Shown piece after piece: positions 7,345 through 13,179 of a DNA stretch of 16,461 nucleotides. The notes beneath the pieces were generated by a model, which ran no database searches, was not told the DNA's origin, and was given only the letters and a program-made list of their open reading frames with translations. Numbering within the stretch: the stretch's first letter is position 1; each line of letters opens with the position of its first letter. The position numbers and the translations under genes were made by a program. Source of the DNA: CBDUQN01 sp965369375 (GTDB taxonomy: Bacteria > Krumholzibacteriota > Krumholzibacteriia > Krumholzibacteriales > Krumholzibacteriaceae); NCBI GenBank assembly GCA_965369375.1, contig CBDUQN010000069.1:1-16461 (forward strand), in the 5' to 3' direction.

Positions 7345-7382
7345 GGACAACCCTTTCCGTTAATCGTTTTCAAAACGGCGCA

Positions 7383-7688
7383 TCAGATATTTACTCCTAC
7401 AGCGGAACGCACCATCTGTCTGATCGAAACCCTACCTTCCATCGGTCCCGTCCGGTCGGGAATCTCGATGATCAGGGGGAATGTGTGACCGAATATATAC
7501 TCCTCCATCTCCTCACGAAGGAGCGCGGCGATCTTCTCGGTGATGACTATGATCCCGACATCGTGCGAGGCGAACGCCTTCTCGAGCGCCTCGCGCGCCT
7601 CGTCGGCGGATTCGACAACTTCACCTTCGAGTCCGACGAGTTTGAAGCCGGTGACAGTATGTTCATCTGCAATGACGTAAAACTGCAT
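7383..7688 (-). CDS. atpF: V/A-type ATP synthase subunit F
   Basis: Subunit F is a small Rossmann-like regulator on the central stalk, binding D. The protein has 101 residues, as expected. It shows FYVIADEHTVTGFKLVG at the N-terminus and DVGIIVITEKIA in the middle, both typical of this family. The ATG at 7688 is preferred because GAGGA lies 6 bases upstream. The frame also has a GTG one codon earlier (7691). It sits between K and E. Confidence 0.93.
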   Translation of the reverse strand: MQFYVIADEHTVTGFKLVGLEGEVVESADEAREALEKAFASHDVGIIVITEKIAALLREEMEEYIFGHTFPLIIEIPDRTGPMEGRVSIRQMVRSAVGVNI

Positions 7689-7771
7689 CACATTTCCTCA
7701 TAGTCCCGCACGAAGGCCTGCCAAACCATACGAGCCCTCGCTTCACGCGGCTGATGTTTAATGGGCCATCG
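7689..7771 (-). other. 83-base gap between proteolipid K and subunit F
   Basis: This is one of the two widest gaps inside the ATPase operon; the B-D gap is 74 bases. No strong hairpin or promoter is seen. It may separate translation of the abundant K subunit from F, but the sequence does not show how. Confidence 0.3.
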
Positions 7772-8179
7772 CTAGATCTTTGTCAGGATCATGATCGCTA
7801 TGATCAGACCGTAGATGGCGATACCTTCAGCGAGACCGACATAGATGAGCGCCCGCGCGGCAAGTTCCGGCTTCTCTCCTATCGCGCCGAGTGCGGCGGA
7901 GCCGACATACGCGACGGCGACACCGGCACCGATACAGCCGATGGCCGTTGAGAACGCCGCAGCGGCAAAGCCCCACCCGATCACCTTGGCCTGTTCGGGA
8001 GAGTAGTCCTTCACGACCGTTTCCTGCCCTTCCGCTGCTGTCGGCATACGCCCATGAACGCTGACAGCCGAACTCACCAGGGTAATCAGCAGCACGAGAA
8101 TGACGGTCGAGAAAACCGCGGCTGTTGAGATAGTGATGAATTTCTTCATCCGTGCCCTGCGCTCCGCTTGCTGTGACAT
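7772..8179 (-). CDS. atpK: V/A-type ATP synthase subunit K (proteolipid c-ring subunit) with N-terminal leader
   Basis: This subunit forms the membrane rotor ring that carries the coupling ion. The 135-residue protein has an N-terminal hydrophobic segment (about residues 13-36, after RRARMKK) that looks like a signal peptide or extra helix. The normal two-helix hairpin follows: helix one GWGFAAAAF...GAGVAVAYVGS, polar loop GEKPE, helix two IYVGLAEGIAIYGLIIAIMIL. The ion-binding carboxylate is E118. Thermus subunit L carries a comparable leader. Aligned by eye with the Na+-binding Ilyobacter c subunit, the Gln ligand is V89 and the Ser ligand is G119, so H+ coupling is more likely. AAAGGAG lies 9 bases before the ATG at 8179 and overlaps the end of subunit I. 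M11 at 8149 (AGGG upstream) is a second possible start. Confidence 0.95.
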   Translation of the reverse strand: MSQQAERRARMKKFITISTAAVFSTVILVLLITLVSSAVSVHGRMPTAAEGQETVVKDYSPEQAKVIGWGFAAAAFSTAIGCIGAGVAVAYVGSAALGAIGEKPELAARALIYVGLAEGIAIYGLIIAIMILTKI

Positions 8180-8194
8180 ACCGTCTTACTCCTT

Positions 8195-10186
8195 TCATTC
8201 TTCCTTGTCCGATGCGCCTCCGAGACCAATGGGTTTATACGCTACACCACCACCCAAGAAAAACTTCCCGAAAAACTCGTAGTATTCGAGCCTGATGGCC
8301 TGAATGGTCACCACGAGCCCCTCGAGTGCGATAATTACTGCGTTGCCGAGAATCAAAATAAGCGCCGAGTAAATTAATCCACCGCTCTTGTTTTTCACCA
8401 TATCGACGAGACTGAACACGGCGATGAACAATCCCACATGCGCGAGCGAGAAGGCGGCGACACGAATAAAGGAAACCGTGTTTGCGAGATACCCGGTCAC
8501 GATTTCTATTACCTCTATGGTCGTCTCCATGATATACCCGGCGACACCCTTCTCGAACATCATCCTGCGGCGGCCGATCAATGCCGTTATCGGCTCGCGC
8601 AGGAAAAGGGCGAGAACGGGCACTCCCAACGCATAGATCAAAAGTATCAGAGGAACGGGCCTCTTCGACAGAAATAGGGATACGGCGCCTATACCGCCCC
8701 AGTAGATAATCGCACTCACGAGGCCGGCGTGATCGAAGAGCCCCGCTTTGAGATTCTTCGCGCGTATCGCATTTATAATATTGAAAACAATCCCTACGGA
8801 GATCATGACGATCCCGAAATAGATCGCTACCCTGAAGAAATAGATCACATCACTCATCGGCTTTATCCACACATGAGGAATGAGCTCCTCGAGACCGAAA
8901 ATGCTGCCGAAGAGAAATCCGAATATAACGGCCGAAGCGCCGCAATAAAGCGCGAGCCTCCCGATAACCCTCATCGAATCGTTCTGTCCCTTGTACCTGA
9001 AACCAAGAAACCATCCGAGCGTTATAAGAACCGCTCCGTGCCCGATATCGCCGAACATCATGCCGAACATGATAAGAAAACTGATCGCGACAAAGATCGT
9101 CGGATCGACGAACGTGTACTCCGGCAATCCATAGCTCGAAACGAGCATCTCGAAGGGTCTGAAAAACTGCGGGTGCCGCAACAGCACCGGCACCCTGACC
9201 GTTCCTTCCTTGACTCCGGCGATCTCTTCGGGCGGCACAACCTCGAATATGACCCTCCCCCGCGCCGCTTTCAGTATCTCACTCTCCACGAACCGGCGCT
9301 TGTCACTCGGGACCCAACCGGAGAATATGTATGTTTTCCTCGTCTTCTTGAGGTAATACTTTACCTTGAGCAGCAGCTGCGCGATCTTCAGCGAACGGTG
9401 ATACTCCGTTATCACAACCGCGTTTTTCTCCTTTAGCTGCGTGAGCTCGCGATCGAGCTCACCGATATTCTCCCTGGTGGCTTCGATCTTGCCCTCGAGC
9501 TCTTCGGTGACGTGCTCTGATCCTTTTTTCGCTTCCTCAGACATCTCAATCTCTTCGAAAGATGCTTCGCGCAGGATGCGCTTGAGCTTGAGTCGATCTG
9601 TCTTGAGGCCGATAACGAGGACCGACTCCTTTTCCTCCTTCTCTCCGAGCGGAAGCGCCACGGCGGCGAGACCGCCGAGCTTTTCGCGCATATAATCGAG
9701 GTCTTCCGGATTGATCCGACCGTAGCGGATCTCGAGGAAGGTATATGGCGTCTTCTCCAGAGGGAGTCCGACCGCCGCGAGCGGCGAGACCTCACCGAGT
9801 ATACCCTCCATCCGCTCGAGGTGCACTTCGAGTTTCTTGCGTTTCTCGAGCAAGCCCTCGATTGAATTTTCGAGGGATTCCACCTCCTTCTCCATTTCCT
9901 TCAGATCGTTCAAGCCGGTCTCGAGCAATCCTTCGTCCCGCGGCTCGAGGGGCAGCTCCCTGATGCGCAGATTCTTCATGAGGGCGGAGACCCTGATTCG
10001 CAGGCGTTCGATCTTGCCGCGCTGCGCTTCGGCTTCGTAGTTTTGCAGATTTTCAACCCACGCTCCCTGATCGTCGAGCCTCACGAGGTGGAGCATGCCG
10101 AGGCGGACTATGGCCTTCGCGATCGCTTCGACCTCCGTCTCGAAGACGACGACATTGATTTGATGCATGCGTTCCGGCGTAAACAT
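8195..10186 (-). CDS. atpI: V/A-type ATP synthase subunit I (membrane stator, a-subunit)
   Basis: Subunit I provides the ion half-channels next to the K ring and anchors the peripheral stalks. The 663-residue protein has a cytosolic N-terminal half with coiled coils (roughly residues 60-150 and 215-265). The C-terminal half holds several membrane helices from about residue 355 onward. Two conserved arginines of the family are present: one in ANTVSFIRVAAFSLAH (about residue 575) and one in VVTIQAIRLEYYEFF (about residue 632). The frame opens with a TTG at 10192, but AGGA in the end of subunit C is 8 bases from the ATG at 10186 and only 2 from the TTG, so 10186 is chosen. It lies 10 bases after subunit C and 15 before K. 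Confidence 0.96.
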   Translation of the reverse strand: MFTPERMHQINVVVFETEVEAIAKAIVRLGMLHLVRLDDQGAWVENLQNYEAEAQRGKIERLRIRVSALMKNLRIRELPLEPRDEGLLETGLNDLKEMEKEVESLENSIEGLLEKRKKLEVHLERMEGILGEVSPLAAVGLPLEKTPYTFLEIRYGRINPEDLDYMREKLGGLAAVALPLGEKEEKESVLVIGLKTDRLKLKRILREASFEEIEMSEEAKKGSEHVTEELEGKIEATRENIGELDRELTQLKEKNAVVITEYHRSLKIAQLLLKVKYYLKKTRKTYIFSGWVPSDKRRFVESEILKAARGRVIFEVVPPEEIAGVKEGTVRVPVLLRHPQFFRPFEMLVSSYGLPEYTFVDPTIFVAISFLIMFGMMFGDIGHGAVLITLGWFLGFRYKGQNDSMRVIGRLALYCGASAVIFGFLFGSIFGLEELIPHVWIKPMSDVIYFFRVAIYFGIVMISVGIVFNIINAIRAKNLKAGLFDHAGLVSAIIYWGGIGAVSLFLSKRPVPLILLIYALGVPVLALFLREPITALIGRRRMMFEKGVAGYIMETTIEVIEIVTGYLANTVSFIRVAAFSLAHVGLFIAVFSLVDMVKNKSGGLIYSALILILGNAVIIALEGLVVTIQAIRLEYYEFFGKFFLGGGVAYKPIGLGGASDKEE

Positions 10187-10196
10187 AATCAAGTTC

Positions 10197-11306
10197 CTAG
10201 AATGACACTCTCAGATGACTGTCGATGTCCCCCCTGCTCATCTTGTAGACCTTGCCGTTTAAAATCGTGATTATATTCCTCACTTCGGTTCGCTTCAATA
10301 TCAGATATGACAAAATAGTGCCGATTGTGAAGGGAAATCCGCCGAGGGTCTTCTTCGCTTCGACGAGCAGGTAGTTCCACAGTATAATCTCGAGGAGGTA
10401 GAGCTTGCTCAGATCCTCCTCCTTGAACAGGTAATCGAGTGCACCGCTGAATGACCTCTCGAAGGCGAGTGTCAGCACATCCCGCATTGATTCGGCCTTG
10501 AAGGCCTCCCGCAAGCGTTCCCGCTTCATCCTCACTCCGCCGGGGATATTATAATTGATCAATTCGCCTATCGGAATGTCATAGTAGAACTTGAGCCGTA
10601 TCAACCAGCTGATGTTCTTCTGGTCTATCTCGAGCCCGATGAGCTTCCAGGCTATCCGGCGGTCACCTTTCGAGAGGGCTTCGATCCTGGATTCGAGGCG
10701 TTTGTAGTAATCGATTTCGAGGTTGATCTCGACGGGAAACAACGTTCCCCGCTTTTCGTAGTCTTCGAGGGCGTTTGCGACAGCGTCGCGGTACGGCGTT
10801 CCCGCGAGCAGCGGGAGCACCGCATCGAGCGTCTCGGCTTCCGATATCGCCTGAAACGGCACCGCATGCGGTAGATCGTTCCGCACGATGTACTTCATCT
10901 CCTCATCGCCGCGGCTTCCCTCACGCACCCTGAGCACCGTTTTCAAGTTCTCGATCTCGTACTTTTCGAGAAAATGAGAGATGAGATTTCTCTCGGTGCC
11001 GCGAAGATCCTGCAACAACTCTGCATGCCAGGCGATCTCCCGTTCTATGAGCAATCGCTCTCCGACTCTCGCATCGAAGGCGATCTCGGGGCGGGAGAAG
11101 ATATCTTCGTATATCGTTCCATCGAGTGTGGAGTAGAATTCAGAAAGATCCTTCGTATCGGCCAGACGATTGATCATCTCGGGGAGCAGCAGCGAGCTGA
11201 GTCTGGCTCTCACCTTTGCATTGACGAGCGCATACTTGCTAAGCGGTCTGAGGATCATGTTCCAAAGCACACTTTCATTGCGCGGGCCGGACGTGCCCGT
11301 GTCCAT
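10197..11306 (-). CDS. atpC: V/A-type ATP synthase subunit C (rotor coupling, d-like)
   Basis: Subunit C is a funnel-shaped helical protein that joins the central shaft to the membrane ring. The 369-residue length is close to the family. The N-terminal YALVNAKVRARLSSLL is the typical start of its first repeat. Later stretches (IAWHAELLQDLRGTERNLISHF, EIDYYKRL, ISWLIRLKFYY) match the helical three-repeat fold. The ATG at 11306 lies 7 bases after the H stop, with a poor SD, so it is likely coupled to H. M17 (11258) is an alternative start. The gene sits between H and I, whereas in Thermus, Enterococcus and Methanosarcina it lies after E. Confidence 0.92.
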   Translation of the reverse strand: MDTGTSGPRNESVLWNMILRPLSKYALVNAKVRARLSSLLLPEMINRLADTKDLSEFYSTLDGTIYEDIFSRPEIAFDARVGERLLIEREIAWHAELLQDLRGTERNLISHFLEKYEIENLKTVLRVREGSRGDEEMKYIVRNDLPHAVPFQAISEAETLDAVLPLLAGTPYRDAVANALEDYEKRGTLFPVEINLEIDYYKRLESRIEALSKGDRRIAWKLIGLEIDQKNISWLIRLKFYYDIPIGELINYNIPGGVRMKRERLREAFKAESMRDVLTLAFERSFSGALDYLFKEEDLSKLYLLEIILWNYLLVEAKKTLGGFPFTIGTILSYLILKRTEVRNIITILNGKVYKMSRGDIDSHLRVSF

Positions 11307-11313
11307 CGGCTGC

Positions 11314-11634
11314 TTAAGCGCCCTCTCTCCCTGAGATGAGGGTTACGATGCGTTGGATCGCGCGGTCGATCTCCTTTTTTCTCTTGGTCATCAATTCAGG
11401 GCTTCCACCCTTGACCATCTCGACCTGACGATGCCGTTCATCCTCCGCCTCACGCTGCAGCCGGGCTATCAGCTCCTGTCCCTCACGGACCGCCTTCTGC
11501 TTGGCCTCCTCGAGGAGCTCGCGACTGCCGATCTCGGCGTCGCGCACGGTTTTCTGGGCATCGTCGCGGGCCCGTTCTATCTTTTCACGAACCTCTCTCT
11601 CGGTATCAATGATCTTTCGAACAGCCTCTTTCAC
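11314..11634 (-). CDS. atpH: V/A-type ATP synthase subunit H/G (peripheral stalk)
   Basis: This 106-residue, highly charged protein is almost wholly one helix (VRKIIDTEREVREKIERARD and on to the end). It is the small partner of subunit E in the peripheral stalk. Low-complexity coiled coils are hard to assign by sequence alone, but first position in an ATPase operon is the normal place for this subunit. It starts with GTG at 11634, with GGGAGGAG ending 3 bases upstream. It is the first gene after the promoter at 11688-11716. Confidence 0.88.
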   Translation of the reverse strand: MKEAVRKIIDTEREVREKIERARDDAQKTVRDAEIGSRELLEEAKQKAVREGQELIARLQREAEDERHRQVEMVKGGSPELMTKRKKEIDRAIQRIVTLISGREGA

Positions 11635-11687
11635 GCTCTCCTCCCAAAAACTGTGACGGGCAGGATCCTTCCATCAAAAGATACAGA

Positions 11688-11716
11688 AGTATAAGAAAGT
11701 GCCGGTATTGTGTCAA
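11688..11716 (-). promoter_or_regulatory. Sigma70-type promoter of the ATPase operon
   Basis: On the minus strand a perfect TTGACA (11716-11711) is followed, after a 17-base spacer, by TATACT (11693-11688). The start of transcription would be near 11681, giving a leader of about 47 bases before the GTG of subunit H. This is the strongest promoter-like sequence found in the window. Confidence 0.85.
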
Positions 11717-11731
11717 TGGAGTTAACCCTCG

Positions 11732-11758
11732 GGAAAAAAATACTTTGTGCGGTTTTTC
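11732..11758 (-). repeat. A/T-rich inverted repeat upstream of the ATPase promoter
   Basis: GGAAAAA and TTTTTCC (minus strand, 11758-11752 and 11738-11732) are inverted copies about 13 bases apart, 15 bases upstream of the -35 box. It could be an operator, an UP-like A/T element, or a second weak terminator for the peroxiredoxin transcript. Confidence 0.35.
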
Positions 11759-11791
11759 CATTTAAAGGGAGACCGTGGAGGCGCTTATCTC

Positions 11792-11816
11792 AAAACCGCC
11801 CGGTGACACGGGTGGT
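11792..11816 (-). terminator. Rho-independent terminator of the peroxiredoxin gene
   Basis: On the minus strand ACCACCCG pairs with CGGGCGGT, with one A-C mismatch and a TGTCAC loop, followed by TTTT. It lies 17 bases past the bcp stop and upstream of the ATPase promoter, so it separates the two transcription units. A competing CCGGTG/CACCGG pairing overlaps it. Confidence 0.65.
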
Positions 11817-11833
11817 CGCCACCGGATGAACCG

Positions 11834-12304
11834 TCACTCCATGAGTTCCGCGAGATCTTCGAGGATCTCGGCAGCATGTTCGGCCGGCTTGACCCTCTCA
11901 TAGATCTTTGCAACCTTACCCTCGGGATCGATCAGAAATGACTGCCGGTTCGTCCCCATGTACTCCCTTCCGTAACGTTTCTTCTTGATCCACACGCCGT
12001 AGTGCCTTACGGCTTCCTTCTCGCCATCGGAGAGGAGTGTGAAGGGAAGCTCGAACTTCGCTGCGAAGGTGCCGTGGCTCTTGACCGAATCGACGCTTAT
12101 TCCGAGTACGGTCGCCTTTACCTTCTTGAAATCGGGGAAATGATCCCGTATCGCGCAGGCCTCCTTCGTGCAGCCGGGAGTGTTGTCCCTCGGATAGAAA
12201 TAGACCAGGATCCATCCGCCCTTGTAATCGCTCAGCCTATGGACCGTGCCGTTCTGATCGGGCAGGGAGAAATCCGGCGCCTTTTGTCCGACTTTGAGTT
12301 TCAT
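11834..12304 (-). CDS. bcp: Peroxiredoxin, Bcp/PrxQ type
   Basis: This cytoplasmic thiol peroxidase reduces hydrogen peroxide and organic peroxides using electrons from thioredoxin. Its 156 residues match the family. The active site is YPRDNTPGCTKEACAIRD, with peroxidatic C45 and, five residues later, the resolving C50 of the two-cysteine PrxQ/Bcp class. Other conserved parts are APDFSLPDQNG at the N-terminus and SFLIDPEGKVAKIYERVKP near the end. The start at 12304 keeps the conserved N-terminus but has no clear SD. TATAAT (12312-12307) sits 2 bases before the ATG, without a -35 partner. It follows the 16-bp tandem repeat and ends in its own terminator, so it may be the last gene of the unit beginning with the DUF255 gene. 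Confidence 0.95.
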   Translation of the reverse strand: MKLKVGQKAPDFSLPDQNGTVHRLSDYKGGWILVYFYPRDNTPGCTKEACAIRDHFPDFKKVKATVLGISVDSVKSHGTFAAKFELPFTLLSDGEKEAVRHYGVWIKKKRYGREYMGTNRQSFLIDPEGKVAKIYERVKPAEHAAEILEDLAELME

Positions 12305-12344
12305 GCATTATATCGTACCGGTTGAACGCGGATCGATCAAAGAG

Positions 12345-12408
12345 TTTGTAATCTTTCGCTTTTGTAATCTATCGCTTTTGTAATCTTTCGCTTTTGTAAT
12401 CTATCGCG
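12345..12408. repeat. Four tandem 16-bp repeats with alternating variant
   Basis: Four head-to-tail copies lie at 12345-12360, 12361-12376, 12377-12392 and 12393-12408. The plus-strand unit is TTTGTAATCT[T/A]TCGC[T/G]. Copies 1 and 3 are identical and carry T at position 11. Copies 2 and 4 carry A and differ only in the final base. The pattern implies a 32-bp unit that duplicated. It lies between the stop of the membrane protein and the start of bcp. There are no spacers, so it is not a CRISPR. Confidence 0.9.
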
Positions 12409-12420
12409 TTTCGACGCCGG

Positions 12421-13161
12421 TTATCTCACCACCGGCGAGGCATTGGGACTGAAGGGATTCAATCGCATGGCAAGAGAGAACAGGTACGGGTAATCGTCTT
12501 TGAGGTGATTCAAGTAGAATAGATATTCCGCAAGGAGCGATCGATAGACCCTCAGCACGTCGCCTTCGAGATGTGCGAGATCGGTCTTCGGCAGGTTCGT
12601 GAGATCTTCACGGTGCTCGAGCTCCTCGACGAGGTGAAATACGGCCCAGAGGAGCTCGGTAAAGCGCTCGTGCTCGAGAAGGTTCGGGTTCTCGAGCAAT
12701 CGCAGCATGAATCCCCGCTTGCCGACGAGGAACACTTTGAGCTCCTCGAAATCTGCCACCTCCAGTTTCACATCTATCCCTTTCTTTTCGAAACGCTCGC
12801 AGAACGTTCGCATCCCCTTTTCAGAAAAGTTTCCAGGCTCCGAACAGATCTGTTCGAATTCCCCGGAATCCACTGCCACGCGGGCGTATTGAACGAGCAT
12901 TGTGTTTCCGACTTCACTGAAGAACGCGCCGATGACCATATTCAATTTTTTTATCATCGAACGTTTTGCCCGCTCGCTGAGCAGCCGGTGAAGAATGAGC
13001 GTTACGAGCAGCACCTCGACCGGCACGAAGGCGATGTCGCCGACGAGGAAGATGAAGATATGGTGCGGATCGTGGAAGATCAGATAGTGAACGTAGTAAA
13101 ACAGCGCAGACAGCGTGATCAGCGAAGCGCCCAGGATGAAAAACCAGCTCGATCGTTTCAT
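12421..13161 (-). CDS. Two-helix membrane protein of unknown function
   Basis: I do not recognise a named family for this 246-residue protein. It begins with two membrane helices (about residues 6-27 and 35-59) joined by a short His-rich turn (HYLIFHDPHHIF). A mostly helical, charged domain of about 185 residues, probably cytoplasmic, follows. The second helix contains GDIAFVPVEVLLVTLILHRLL. The cytoplasmic part includes ELLWAVFHLVEELEHREDL and ends with YRSLLAEYLFYLNHLKDDYP, suggesting a helical bundle. No catalytic motif is evident. It has the best SD of its neighbourhood (AAAGGAGAT before the ATG at 13161) and lies 18 bases after the DUF255 gene, so the two are very likely co-transcribed. 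A role as membrane partner of that exported thioredoxin-fold protein is speculation. Confidence 0.8.
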   Translation of the reverse strand: MKRSSWFFILGASLITLSALFYYVHYLIFHDPHHIFIFLVGDIAFVPVEVLLVTLILHRLLSERAKRSMIKKLNMVIGAFFSEVGNTMLVQYARVAVDSGEFEQICSEPGNFSEKGMRTFCERFEKKGIDVKLEVADFEELKVFLVGKRGFMLRLLENPNLLEHERFTELLWAVFHLVEELEHREDLTNLPKTDLAHLEGDVLRVYRSLLAEYLFYLNHLKDDYPYLFSLAMRLNPFSPNASPVVR

Positions 13162-13179
13162 GCTCAGGATCTCCTTTTT

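Noticed and set aside
7365..7377. Palindrome cgttttcaaaacg between subunits F and E as an operator or terminator
   Set aside because: Its loop would be one base, it has no T-run, and it is internal to an operon; probably chance.
8729..9436. 235-codon plus-strand frame
   Set aside because: Antisense to subunit I; the product looks like the shadow of a membrane protein gene.
8195..10192. TTG at 10192 as the start of subunit I
   Set aside because: The SD is only 2 bases away; the ATG at 10186 has correct spacing.
12307..12312. TATAAT as a -10 box for bcp
   Set aside because: It ends 2 bases before the ATG and has no -35 partner at a normal distance, so a leader or even a proper leaderless start is hard to fit.
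12345..12408. CRISPR array
   Set aside because: The 16-bp units are directly adjacent with no spacers and there are no cas genes.
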